Assembly: GCF_014196795.1 (NCBI RefSeq)
Contig: NZ_JACIEJ010000005.1
Coordinates: 1-64,000, forward strand
DNA length: 64,000 bases
Source: Sagittula marina
Lineage (GTDB): Bacteria; Pseudomonadota; Alphaproteobacteria; Rhodobacterales; Rhodobacteraceae
Reading direction: 5' to 3'
How positions within the stretch are numbered: position 1 is the stretch's first letter; every line of letters begins with the position of its first letter. Made by a program: the position numbers and the translations under genes. The notes under the pieces are model-generated. The model was given only the letters and a program-made list of their open reading frames with translations, ran no database searches and was not told the origin of the DNA. Shown here in pieces: positions 46,655 through 55,445 of the stretch.

Positions 46655-48744
46655 TCTGCGGCCTCGGTCCGATTTGGGCGCTCCGGCATGGCGCGGCCCA
46701 TGTTGCGGGTGTGGGTTTCCTGAAGCCGGTCCACTGCCGTGGCCGCCTGAACCTTGGCCAGCCACGCGCGATGCTCTGCCGCGACCCGGGCGGCCGGGAT
46801 GACGTGGTGGTTCCGGGTGTGGAACGTGCGGCCGACCAAGGCCAGCAGCATCACCGCCAGTGACAGCACGGCGAGCCACCAGATCCAGAACACCAGCGCA
46901 ACCCCCATCAGCGTCGAGCAGACACAGACGATCAGGCCGATGGCCGTGTTGTTCGGCATCTCGATGTCTTCGTATGCTTCAGGCTCGGCATAGGCGCGGC
47001 CCGCGGCCTTGGCCTCTGCGAAATCGTCGCGGGCGGTGACGTGTGGCACCACGGCAAAGTTGTAGGGCGGCGGCGGCGAGGGGATCGACCATTCCAGCGC
47101 GCGCCCGTCCCAGGGGTCGCCCAGCGGCACGGCCAGTTGGTCACGGCGGCGGATGCTGATCCAGAGCTGGATCGCCAGGCAGGTGAGCGCCGACAGGATC
47201 AGTGCCGCGCCAAAGAGTGCAAGCCACATCATCGGCTGGAAGGACGGCTCGGCGAACGTGGGCGAGCGGCGCGGCATGCCATGCAGACCCAGCCAGTAGA
47301 GCGGCAGGAAGGTGAAGGAGAAGCCGACGATCCACAAGACAGCCGCCGCGCGGCCCCAGCCCTCGTGCAGGCGAAAGCCGAAGGCCTTGGGGAACCAGTA
47401 GTGATAGCCTGCCAGCAATCCGAACAGCACGCCCGGAATGATCACGTTGTGGAAGTGCGCCACGAGGAACAGCGTGTTGTGCACCTGGTAGCTGATCACC
47501 GGATTGGCCAGCATCACGCCCGTCAGACCTCCGATGGTGAAGAGGTAGAAGAACCCGACCGCATAGATCATGGGCACCGTCATGCGCACCCGACCGCGAA
47601 AGAGCGTGGCGATCCAGTTGTAGATCTTCACGCCCGTCGGCACGGCGATGGCCATGGATGCGATGCCGAAGGCGGCGTTGACGTTGGCGCTTTGCCCCAT
47701 GGTGAAGAAGTGGTGCAGCCAGACGCAGAAGCTGAGCACGGCGATCGACATGGTGGCATAGACCATCGACATGTAGCCGTAGATGCGCTTGCCGGAATAC
47801 GTCGTGATCACCTCGGAGAACATGCCGTAGCAGGGGATGACCAGCAGGTAGACCTCCGGGTGGCCGAACAGCCAGAAGAGGTTGACGTAGTTCATCATGT
47901 TGCCGCCGAGATCGTTGGTGAAGAAGTGGAACTCCAGGTAGCGGTCGGCGGCCAGCATCAGCGCCGCCACGGTCAGCGGGGGCAGGGCGAAGATCATGAT
48001 GATCGAGGTGCAGATCACGGTCCAGCAGAAGATCGGCATCCGCAGGAAGTGCATCCCCGGCGCGCGTTCCTTGTAGATCGTGACGGCAAAGTTGATGCCC
48101 GACAGCGTCGTGCCGATCCCCGCCAGCGTGATGGCCCAGATCCAGTAATCCGGCCCCGGTCCGGGCTGGAAATCGGCCCCCGTGTAGGGCGGGTAATTGG
48201 CCCAGCCCCCGGTCGAGAACTTGCCCAGCACGAGGGAGATCATCACCAGCGCAGCCCCCGTCGCCGTCAGGCCAAGGCTGATCTGGTTCATCACCGGAAA
48301 CGCCATGTCGCGCGCGCCGATCTGCAACGGCATGACGTAGTTGATGACCCCGGCGATGAAGGGCATCGCCACGAAGAAGATCATGATCGTGCCGTGGGTG
48401 CTGAACAGCTGGGAAAAATGGTCCGGTGTCAGGAACCCTCCGTCCAGACCAAAGGCCTGCTGGGTCCGCATCAGCACGCCCTCGATGACCCCGCGCGCCA
48501 GCATGATGAGCGCCAGCGCGCAATACATGATGCCGATCCGCTTGTGGTCGACGCTGGTCAGCCAGTCGCGCCAGAGCGGCCCCCATAGCCGGAACCAGGT
48601 CAGCAGGACCAGTACGCCAAGCCCGCCGAGGATCACGGCCATGGCGGCCCCCGCCGCGACCAGCTCGCTGGGGGTGGGGTCCTGGAGGGCGTGCCAGATG
48701 GACAGGGACGACAGGTCGAGCCGGCCGAAGAGTGCGTCGGTCAT
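46651..48744 (-). CDS. cyoB: CyoB, cytochrome bo3 quinol oxidase subunit I
   Basis: The 697-residue protein has the heme-copper oxidase core with the Cu_B/Tyr motif FGHPEVYLLVIPCYGMFSEV (His cross-linked to Tyr), the VDHKRIGIMYCALALIML quinol-oxidase loop, and VAHFHNVIIPGV. It is the proton-pumping site of oxygen reduction. Length is that of CyoB, with two extra helices compared with aa3 subunit I. Confidence 0.96.
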   Translation of the reverse strand: MTDALFGRLDLSSLSIWHALQDPTPSELVAAGAAMAVILGGLGVLVLLTWFRLWGPLWRDWLTSVDHKRIGIMYCALALIMLARGVIEGVLMRTQQAFGLDGGFLTPDHFSQLFSTHGTIMIFFVAMPFIAGVINYVMPLQIGARDMAFPVMNQISLGLTATGAALVMISLVLGKFSTGGWANYPPYTGADFQPGPGPDYWIWAITLAGIGTTLSGINFAVTIYKERAPGMHFLRMPIFCWTVICTSIIMIFALPPLTVAALMLAADRYLEFHFFTNDLGGNMMNYVNLFWLFGHPEVYLLVIPCYGMFSEVITTYSGKRIYGYMSMVYATMSIAVLSFCVWLHHFFTMGQSANVNAAFGIASMAIAVPTGVKIYNWIATLFRGRVRMTVPMIYAVGFFYLFTIGGLTGVMLANPVISYQVHNTLFLVAHFHNVIIPGVLFGLLAGYHYWFPKAFGFRLHEGWGRAAAVLWIVGFSFTFLPLYWLGLHGMPRRSPTFAEPSFQPMMWLALFGAALILSALTCLAIQLWISIRRRDQLAVPLGDPWDGRALEWSIPSPPPPYNFAVVPHVTARDDFAEAKAAGRAYAEPEAYEDIEMPNNTAIGLIVCVCSTLMGVALVFWIWWLAVLSLAVMLLALVGRTFHTRNHHVIPAARVAAEHRAWLAKVQAATAVDRLQETHTRNMGRAMPERPNRTEAAE

Positions 48745-49700
48745 TGGGTGGGCTCTCCTGCCTCTGTCTGCGGATCATACTCCTGGGCACCGGGCTGGGC
48801 CGAGGGGGGCACGGGCGTTCCGTGCATGTAGCGGTGCAGGACGGTGTCGAACAGATCGCCCTCGACCGACGAGAAGTGGATGACGCCTTCGGGCAGGCCC
48901 TCTGCGGCCATCCGCTTTTGCGCCTCGGCCCCGGTGGAGGCGTCGGCAAGCACGGCGTAGCGCTCGGCCGTCAGCGGCACGCCGTCCGATTTGACCTGCG
49001 CGACCCAGGCGTCGAAATCGGCCCGCTCCATCGCGACGGCACGGAATTTCTGCTGTGCAAAGCCGGTGCCGTTGAACTGCGTGTTCTCGCCCTCGAAGCG
49101 GCCCGGGGCGTCGGCCAGGAAATGCAGCTTCGTGCGCATCCCGGGCATGATGTAGATTTGCCCCGCCAGCGCCGAGACCAGAAACGATTGCATCACGGTG
49201 TCGCTTGTCAGGTCCAGCGCGACAGAGGTCTGCTCGGGAAAGGCCAGCTCGTTGACGGTGGCGATGCCGAGTTCGGGGTAGATGAACAGCCATTTCCAGT
49301 CGAGGCCCACGACCTCGACCCTGAGCGGCGGATTGTCAGAGGCGATGGGCTTGTAAGGGTCGAGCGCGTGGGTTGTCCGGAAAAGCTGCACCGACAGCAC
49401 CGCCACGATGACAAGCGGGACGCCCCACATCAGCACCTCGAGCACGGATGACCTGTCCCAATCCGGCGTGTAGCGTGCCGCGGAGTTGCGATAGCGAAAG
49501 TGCCAGAGCAGAATCGGAACAAGCAGGAAGACCGGCAAGATCGCGATCATGGTCCACCCGAGGATCTTTAACAGCTCCAGCCGTTGCGCGGCCGCGATTG
49601 GACCGCCGGGCATCAGGAACGTGTCCCCCGATCCACTGCACGCCGCAAGGGCAAGGCAGCCCAACAGGGAGGTGATTATGGAAGCTTGCCGAAAACTCAT
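48741..49700 (-). CDS. cyoA: CyoA, cytochrome bo3 quinol oxidase subunit II
   Basis: The 319-residue lipoprotein has the lipobox LALAAC (Cys at about 21) and two membrane helices (about 43-65, 85-105). The periplasmic domain lacks the Cu_A cysteine pair, as expected for a quinol oxidase. The start is at 49700; the ATG overlaps the stop of the rhomboid-like gene (ATGA). The C-terminal domain (LHRYMHGTPVPPS) is normal. Confidence 0.93.
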   Translation of the reverse strand: MSFRQASIITSLLGCLALAACSGSGDTFLMPGGPIAAAQRLELLKILGWTMIAILPVFLLVPILLWHFRYRNSAARYTPDWDRSSVLEVLMWGVPLVIVAVLSVQLFRTTHALDPYKPIASDNPPLRVEVVGLDWKWLFIYPELGIATVNELAFPEQTSVALDLTSDTVMQSFLVSALAGQIYIMPGMRTKLHFLADAPGRFEGENTQFNGTGFAQQKFRAVAMERADFDAWVAQVKSDGVPLTAERYAVLADASTGAEAQKRMAAEGLPEGVIHFSSVEGDLFDTVLHRYMHGTPVPPSAQPGAQEYDPQTEAGEPTQ

Positions 49701-50422
49701 TGCTGTCCATCCTGCTGGCAAGGGGCGGCAGGTCGCCGGGCGCGCCTTTCAGCGGCCTGTCTTCCTGCCCACCGGTGTGATGGGTCTTGGTGAGCGATAT
49801 CCGCTGCCTTTTCAAGACCGGGGATGTACGCTCTGCCAAGACCGAGGCAAAAGCCGAGGGTCAGGGCGATGACGTGCCCCGCGTCTGCAAGTGGCTCGGG
49901 CGCAAGTGCATATTTGACGGCCACGAGGGCGAGGATCGCGATCACGGCGGGGACGCGATGGCGCCAGGTGGCGATCAGGACACCGATCACGCCAAAGCCG
50001 CCCAGCGACATGCCCACGTCCGTCGTCTCCGCCAGCGTTGCAAGGGCAGGGACCTGTGCGACGGCGGCCAGGAGGACCAGGGTCGCCATGACATCGACCG
50101 CAAAGAACAGCCCGGCGGCGCGCCATGTGCCCCAGAGCCATTCCGCCCGGCCGATCACCAGGGCTGCGAAGGGGAGCTGGCGCAGCAGCATCGGCAGGTC
50201 ATGCGACAAGACGATAGCCGAGACAAAGCGCGACAGATCCCCGTCGCGCAACGCCTCCACGCCGATCCCCCGCGCGGCCAGCACGCTTTGATCGATGTGC
50301 CCCGAGAACGTCCCGGCCAGGCCATTGGCGGCCAGCATGACTGCGAGAAAGGCACAGGTGAACGGCACCCGCCGCAGGAGGGCCGTGCAGGACGACAGCA
50401 TCGGCAGATCAGGGCGCGACAT
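49697..50422 (-). CDS. rhomboid-like multispanning membrane protein
   Basis: The 241-residue protein has about six hydrophobic segments. GMSLGGFGVIGVLIATWRH and DAGHVIALTLGFCLGLG sit where rhomboid proteases have GASG (Ser) and the catalytic His, so the fold is rhomboid-like. The serine motif is degenerate (GMSLG), so activity is doubtful. The ATG at 50422 overlaps the DUF202 gene by 14 bases. It is coupled to cyoA. Confidence 0.6.
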   Translation of the reverse strand: MSRPDLPMLSSCTALLRRVPFTCAFLAVMLAANGLAGTFSGHIDQSVLAARGIGVEALRDGDLSRFVSAIVLSHDLPMLLRQLPFAALVIGRAEWLWGTWRAAGLFFAVDVMATLVLLAAVAQVPALATLAETTDVGMSLGGFGVIGVLIATWRHRVPAVIAILALVAVKYALAPEPLADAGHVIALTLGFCLGLGRAYIPGLEKAADIAHQDPSHRWAGRQAAERRARRPAAPCQQDGQQ

Positions 50423-50732
50423 GGACGGCAAAGCTCCCGAGCAATACGAACAGGGCCATGACGAGCAACAGCAGGAAGGTCTCGGCCGGGCCGTCATCGT
50501 CGGGCAGCTGCTCTTTCAGGTCGATCCGCCTGCGCTTGTGACGCATCCGCAGCCAGGCGATCATCACCACGGCACCGCCTGCGGCAAAGAGCAGATAGGT
50601 CGACCAAAGCGGTTCCGCACGCGCACTCAGCCGCGCCGCCGCAAGACCAAAGCCGACAATGGCAACGGCGGTGCGCACCCATGACAGGAAGGTCCGTTCG
50701 TTCGAGGCATGGGTTTCAAAGTTGACGATCAT
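50409..50732 (-). CDS. DUF202 (YidH-like) small membrane protein
   Basis: The 107-residue protein begins with FETHASNERTFLSWVRTAVAIVGFGLAA (in two blocks), the hallmark of DUF202/YidH proteins, and has three hydrophobic segments. It lies between mprF (9-base gap) and the rhomboid-like gene. DUF202 members are often linked to acid or envelope stress. Confidence 0.9.
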   Translation of the reverse strand: MIVNFETHASNERTFLSWVRTAVAIVGFGLAAARLSARAEPLWSTYLLFAAGGAVVMIAWLRMRHKRRRIDLKEQLPDDDGPAETFLLLLVMALFVLLGSFAVHVAP

Positions 50733-50741
50733 AAGCCCCCC

Positions 50742-53330
50742 TTATTTCATCAATCCACGCAGCCCGCCCGAGACCAGCACGTTGACCTCGTAGAGGATCT
50801 GCGGCGCGGCCAGTCCGCCGGGGCAGGCGAGGTAGTTGGGCGACCAGACCGGGTCGAACTTCTCCTTGTAGGCGCGCAGCCCCTCGAAGCGGTAGAAATG
50901 CTCGCCGTGCTCGTAGATGAAGCCGCCGATGCGGTTCCACAGCGGTGCAAGCTCCCGGTTCTCGACCCCGGCGAAGGGCGCGGCGCCCAGCGAGGTCCAG
51001 CGATAGCCCGTCTCGGCGCCCCAGAGCAGCATCTCGGCAAACAGCGCGTCCATGGCGAAATGCGGGGCCTCAGGCAGATAGCGCATGAGGTCCAGCGACA
51101 GCTCGTGCCGGTTGGCGCCCTGAAAGAGGTTTGCAAAGGCCACGATCCGGCCGTCGGGGTCGCGCAGCACGGCCACGTCGAAATTGCGCATGTATCCTTC
51201 GGTAAAAGCCCCGAGGGAAAACCCCTTTTCCTCTCCCTGTTTGCGGGCCAGCCAGGCGTCCGAGATGTGCCGCAACTCGGGCAGGATCGGCCCCGTCTCG
51301 GCGCAGGGAATCACCGCAAAGACAAAGCCGTCGCGGGCGGCGCGGTTGCGGGCCTGCCGCAGGTCCTTGCGCTTTGATCCGTCCAGCGTGAAGCCGCGCA
51401 GGTCGACGCGCGCGACCTCGCCGATCTTCAGGATCGACAGCCCCAGATCGAGGTAGGTCGGCAGGTAGGTCGGGGACACCGCGTAGAAGGCCACCCGTTT
51501 GCCGGCCCGGTAGGCCCGCTCCCGAAGTGCCCAGATCAGCGCCTGTCCCGCCTTCACCTCGCCCACGGGATCCCCCTTGGCGATCAGTGACTTGCCGGTA
51601 TCGGCGTAGGCGATGAATGCGGTCTCGTCCGGCGAGACGAGGAACAGCTTGTCCCCTGTGAGGGCGATGTTGGCCTCTGTATCCTCGCTGTTTGCAACCA
51701 GTCTGCGCACGACGTCGGGGATCTCGCGCAGTTCCCGGATCGCGGGGCGGTGGCTGATGATCGAGTTGAGGACGACGGCCGCAAGGACGATTGCCACGAT
51801 CAGGCTGGCGCGCAGGAACCGCGACGCGTCGCCGTTCCAGCTGAACTGCCACCACAGGGCGTTGCGGTAGTCGACATGGTCATAGGCAAACAGGCCGATC
51901 CAGAAGATCGCCGCGGCCAGGACGAGGATGCTGAGAATCCACCGCCGGTCCAGTCGGAACAGCGCGATCCCTTCGGCGCGGTAAAAGGCAGGTCGCAGCA
52001 GCCCCAGCGTCACGAAGGTCGCCGCCATCGACAGCGCCTCGACCCAGTCGAGCCCCTTGACCAGCGACGCGACCAGCCCGATGCCGATCAGGGCCATGGC
52101 GAAAAGCCACGCCCGGTAGAGCTTGCGGTACAGCCCCGCCGCCACGACGATCAGAAGCGCACCCACGAGGCTGCCGACAAGGTGGGACGCTTCGATGACG
52201 CCCAACGGGACCACGTCGCGCAACAGCTCCAGCCGGGTGCCTTCGGCGGGCAGGGTGCCCGAGATGAGCAGCACGATCCCGGCGAGCATCGCCAGAGCCG
52301 CCGCCAGGATCGGAACCACGGGCTTGAGCGCCCGCCAGAGCGTGCTCGACGCGACATGAAACCGGCCCCGGTTTGCCAGGGTCGCGGCAATGGCCAGCCC
52401 AAAGGCCGCAATTGCGAAGGGCAGCACGGTGTAGATCAGGCGGTACAGTACAAGCGACGCCAGAACATCGGAGCGGCCAGCGGCGCCGAGCCCGGCGATG
52501 ATGGTCGCCTCGAAAGCGCCGAGGCCCCCCGGCGCGTGGCTGAGGATGCCGAGCATGACGGCCGCAACGAAGACGGTTGCAAAGACCGGCAAGCTTGGTC
52601 CGAGGTCCGCAGGCAACAGCACATACAGCGTCAGGGCCGCACCGGAGACATCGAGCAGGCCCGCCAGAGTGAGGCCGAGGGCCTGCGTGGGGCGGGGCAG
52701 ATCAAGGCTGTAGGCATGTGAGCGCAGACGCCTCTGGCCGGTGGCCAACCAGATCAGGTAGCCGGCATATCCAGCCAGAAGCAGAGATCCGAGCGTGGTT
52801 TCCACCAGCTCCGGGATCGGCAGGATCGCGCTTAACCCGGTGGGGTGCAGCGTCAGCAGCGCGCCGAAGAGCAAAAGCAGCGCGGAGACAAAGCCCGACC
52901 AGGAGATCGCAACCACCGCCGAGACCTTGACCAGATCCAGACCAAAGGCCGAATAGACGCGGTAGCGGACCGCTGTGCCGGTCAGGTATGACACGCCGAG
53001 CAGGCCGGAGATGGCATAGCCCGCCGCCCCGGAAACCATCGGCACGCGGGCCGGCATGGCCTTTGGCGCGACGGCCCGCATGGCAAGGAAATCGTAGGCC
53101 GCGATTCCCGCAAAGCTCAGGGCGGTGCAGCCCAGCGCCGCCAGAAGCACCCAAGGACGTTGCGCAGCGAGGTCGCCGCGCACGTCTGCCCAACTGACAT
53201 GGCTCGCCAGCTTGTGCAGCACGACCACGGCGATGATGCCGATGATGACCGGGATCACGATCTTGACGGCTGGGTGTTCGATCACGCGCAGCACGCGTGC
53301 CACGACGGTCGGGGTCTTAGCGTCGGCCAT
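50742..53330 (-). CDS. mprF: MprF, lysylphosphatidylglycerol synthetase and flippase
   Basis: The 862-residue protein has an N-terminal flippase of about fourteen hydrophobic segments (SHAPGGLGAFEATIIAGLG is the conserved loop) and a C-terminal soluble aminoacyl-transferase domain (about 530-860) ending with GLRAYKEKFDPVWSPNYLA. It aminoacylates phosphatidylglycerol, adding positive charge to the membrane and lowering sensitivity to cationic peptides. Both halves are present at full length. The start overlaps the DUF1003 stop by 14 bases. Confidence 0.94.
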   Translation of the reverse strand: MADAKTPTVVARVLRVIEHPAVKIVIPVIIGIIAVVVLHKLASHVSWADVRGDLAAQRPWVLLAALGCTALSFAGIAAYDFLAMRAVAPKAMPARVPMVSGAAGYAISGLLGVSYLTGTAVRYRVYSAFGLDLVKVSAVVAISWSGFVSALLLLFGALLTLHPTGLSAILPIPELVETTLGSLLLAGYAGYLIWLATGQRRLRSHAYSLDLPRPTQALGLTLAGLLDVSGAALTLYVLLPADLGPSLPVFATVFVAAVMLGILSHAPGGLGAFEATIIAGLGAAGRSDVLASLVLYRLIYTVLPFAIAAFGLAIAATLANRGRFHVASSTLWRALKPVVPILAAALAMLAGIVLLISGTLPAEGTRLELLRDVVPLGVIEASHLVGSLVGALLIVVAAGLYRKLYRAWLFAMALIGIGLVASLVKGLDWVEALSMAATFVTLGLLRPAFYRAEGIALFRLDRRWILSILVLAAAIFWIGLFAYDHVDYRNALWWQFSWNGDASRFLRASLIVAIVLAAVVLNSIISHRPAIRELREIPDVVRRLVANSEDTEANIALTGDKLFLVSPDETAFIAYADTGKSLIAKGDPVGEVKAGQALIWALRERAYRAGKRVAFYAVSPTYLPTYLDLGLSILKIGEVARVDLRGFTLDGSKRKDLRQARNRAARDGFVFAVIPCAETGPILPELRHISDAWLARKQGEEKGFSLGAFTEGYMRNFDVAVLRDPDGRIVAFANLFQGANRHELSLDLMRYLPEAPHFAMDALFAEMLLWGAETGYRWTSLGAAPFAGVENRELAPLWNRIGGFIYEHGEHFYRFEGLRAYKEKFDPVWSPNYLACPGGLAAPQILYEVNVLVSGGLRGLMK

Positions 53331-54033
53331 TCACGCCGTCCTCCAGAAGGTCGATCTGTATCTGCTGCAATTCGGCAAGTCTTTCCCATTGATGCGCAAG
53401 CTGGTGGTCGATCTTCTCGTGCAGCAGGCGGATTTCAAGTTCGGATTTCAGGTTCACCCGGTAGTCGTTTTCGGCGCGCAGCCGGTCCTTGGCGTCCTGC
53501 CGGTGCTGGCTCATCATGATGATCGGTGCCTGAAGGGCGGCCACGCAGGACAGCACCAGGTTGAGCAGGATGAACGGATAGGGATCGAAGGGTTTCGGGC
53601 CGAGCAAAAGCTCGTTCGCGATCATCCAGACAACCAGCACCGCGCAGAACCCGGTGATGAAGGTCCAGCTGCCGCCGAATTCCGACACCCGGTCCGACAG
53701 GCGATCGCCGAAGGTGGCGCGTTCTTCCACGTCGTCCTCGGGCCTGCGAGAGATCGGCTGCCCCGCTTCGAGGCTGGCCAGAACCTGTCGGTCGAGCGCA
53801 TCGAGCTCCCCGCGTTCGCCTTCGAGCAACCGCTCGACATACAGCCTGCGGAACCGTGCCAGATCGGCCTTGCAGATGCGCTTGCCATCGGCCCAGCCGG
53901 GCGCCTCCTGCACGATCAGGGCAGAGACCCCCGGCCGGACGCCGATCCAGGGTTGCAGCGCGGATGCAGGGAATGACTTGTTGCAGACATGGCAGGTGGC
54001 GTGGGATCCACGGCCGTCGTTTTTTGTCTTCAT
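53317..54033 (-). CDS. DUF1003-family membrane protein with zinc-ribbon-like motif
   Basis: The 238-residue protein has an N-terminal CHVC motif (near 14-17) with a later C in KRICKADLARF, then FGDRLSDRVSEFGGSWTFI and two membrane helices (PFILLNLVLSCVAALQAPIIMMSQ), as in the DUF1003 family. The start is at 54033, right after the hdeD-like stop at 54035. The C terminus (LAHQWERLAELQQIQIDLLE) is coiled. Function unknown; often near stress genes. Confidence 0.88.
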   Translation of the reverse strand: MKTKNDGRGSHATCHVCNKSFPASALQPWIGVRPGVSALIVQEAPGWADGKRICKADLARFRRLYVERLLEGERGELDALDRQVLASLEAGQPISRRPEDDVEERATFGDRLSDRVSEFGGSWTFITGFCAVLVVWMIANELLLGPKPFDPYPFILLNLVLSCVAALQAPIIMMSQHRQDAKDRLRAENDYRVNLKSELEIRLLHEKIDHQLAHQWERLAELQQIQIDLLEDGVNGRR

Positions 54034-54034
54034 G

Positions 54035-54604
54035 TCAGGCCTCGACACGTGCCGAGTTTGCCAGCATGACGACCGACAGGCCGGTCGAGAGAAAGTTCAG
54101 GCCCAGCATCAGGCCCAGCGTCCAGCTTGCGGTCCAGGGCCAGCCAAACAGGATCACCACACCCGCCGCGAAGGAACACAGTCCGCTGAACACCAGCCAT
54201 CCCCAGTTCGAGACATGTGCGCTGCTGCGCAGGCCAAAGAGGATTGAAAGCAATCCCTCCATCAGGAAAGACAGCATCATCAGCAGGGTCAACGCTGCGA
54301 CACCCGCGACGGGAAACAGGGCGAGCGCGGCACCGACGACAAAAAGAAGTCCGAAGGCCGCGACCCCGTAGCGCCATTCCGGCGCGGGCCGGATCGCCCA
54401 GGAAAACGCCAGCCCGACGGCGCCCCACAGGGTCAGCATCCACGCCACCAGCAATTCCGCGCCAAAGGTTGCGATGTTGGGCAGAAGAATGGCAAGCACA
54501 CCAAGCCCCGCAAGGATGACGCCCACCAGTCTCAGATGTTTGAACGCCGCCCGGTCACTGTCCGGACGCTCCGACGATTTCAGATGGCTCAGATAAGTCT
54601 GCAC
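54035..54604 (-). CDS. HdeD-family membrane protein
   Basis: The 189-residue protein has six hydrophobic segments and the HdeD/DUF308 pattern (LVGVILAGLGVLAILLPNIATF, GLFSVAG-like region, GLMLGLNFLSTGLSVVML). I choose the GTG at 54604, preceded by CTGGGAGCAAAACAC, over the GTG at 54643 which has no ribosome site. It heads the nine-gene minus unit. HdeD proteins are linked to acid resistance. Confidence 0.85.
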   Translation of the reverse strand: MQTYLSHLKSSERPDSDRAAFKHLRLVGVILAGLGVLAILLPNIATFGAELLVAWMLTLWGAVGLAFSWAIRPAPEWRYGVAAFGLLFVVGAALALFPVAGVAALTLLMMLSFLMEGLLSILFGLRSSAHVSNWGWLVFSGLCSFAAGVVILFGWPWTASWTLGLMLGLNFLSTGLSVVMLANSARVEA

Positions 54605-54767
54605 GTGTTTTGCTCCCAGGATTCCGGTTGGCTCGACCGGCACGAAACATCACTAGGTGCGCGCCATCGCCCGGATTTCGCGCGAACCTTACTTTCATGC
54701 AAAGAAGTTTGTTTCGCTGGCGCATCGGGCGCGAATTCCCCTAGATGACGGCAAGGAGATGACGCCC
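54605..54767. promoter_or_regulatory. shared control region of the divergent stress operon and two-component system
   Basis: The 163-base gap between the divergent hdeD-like and response-regulator genes must hold both promoters. It contains a perfect 10-base palindrome TTCGCGCGAA at 54677-54686. AAGGAG at 54753-54758 is the ribosome site for the response regulator. Autocontrol by the regulator is likely but not shown. Confidence 0.5.
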
Positions 54768-55445
54768 ATGAAGATCCTGCTCGCCGAAGACGACGCCAAG
54801 GTTGCCGACTACATTGTTGCCGGCCTCTCGGAACATGGCCATTCGGTCGATCATGTCGCCGATGGCCGGGACGCGCTCAGCTACTGCCTTTATAACGAGT
54901 GTGACCTGGCGATTCTGGACCGCATGTTGCCGGGGATGGATGGCCTGTCGGTGCTCAAGGCGCTGCGGGCTTCGGGGAAACCCTTGCCGGTGCTGTTCCT
55001 GACCGCCATGGGACAGGTCGACGACCGCGTCGAAGGGCTTGCCGCTGGCGGCGACGACTACCTGACCAAGCCTTTTCATTTCTCCGAACTGATCGCCCGC
55101 ATCGACGCCATCGTCCGCCGCAAGACACAGACACGCGCCGAGCCTGTTCTGACCGTGCACGACCTTCAGCTCGACCTCTTGTCGCGCACCGCCACGCGTC
55201 AGGGCACCGTGATGGAGCTGCACAGCAAGGAATTTGCCATTCTCGAGATCCTGATGCGCAACGCAGGCCGGGTCGTGACCCGTACCCTGCTGCTGGAGCG
55301 GGTCTGGAATTTCAATTTCGAACCCAACACCACCGTGGTCGAAACCCATATGAGCCGGTTGCGCGCAAAGGTCGACAAACCCTTCGACGTGCCCCTGATC
55401 CACACGATCCGCAACACCGGGTATTCGATGCATGGACCGCGGTGA
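54768..55445 (+). CDS. OmpR/PhoB-family response regulator
   Basis: The 225-residue protein has a receiver domain (acidic pair E7/D8/D9, phospho-acceptor D51 in LAILDRMLPGMDGL, K101 region LTKPF) and a C-terminal winged-helix DNA-binding domain (RVWNFNFEPNTTVVETHMSRLRAKV in blocks). The start at 54768 is nine bases after AAGGAG; the ATG at 54759 touches it. It is coupled to the kinase gene (14-base overlap). It probably controls the divergent mprF-cyo unit. Confidence 0.92.
   Translation: MKILLAEDDAKVADYIVAGLSEHGHSVDHVADGRDALSYCLYNECDLAILDRMLPGMDGLSVLKALRASGKPLPVLFLTAMGQVDDRVEGLAAGGDDYLTKPFHFSELIARIDAIVRRKTQTRAEPVLTVHDLQLDLLSRTATRQGTVMELHSKEFAILEILMRNAGRVVTRTLLLERVWNFNFEPNTTVVETHMSRLRAKVDKPFDVPLIHTIRNTGYSMHGPR

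Noticed and set aside
47141-48949. 602-codon minus-strand frame overlapping cyoB in another register
   Set aside because: cyoB has full heme-copper oxidase motifs in its own frame; the second frame is Arg/His/Pro-rich noise.
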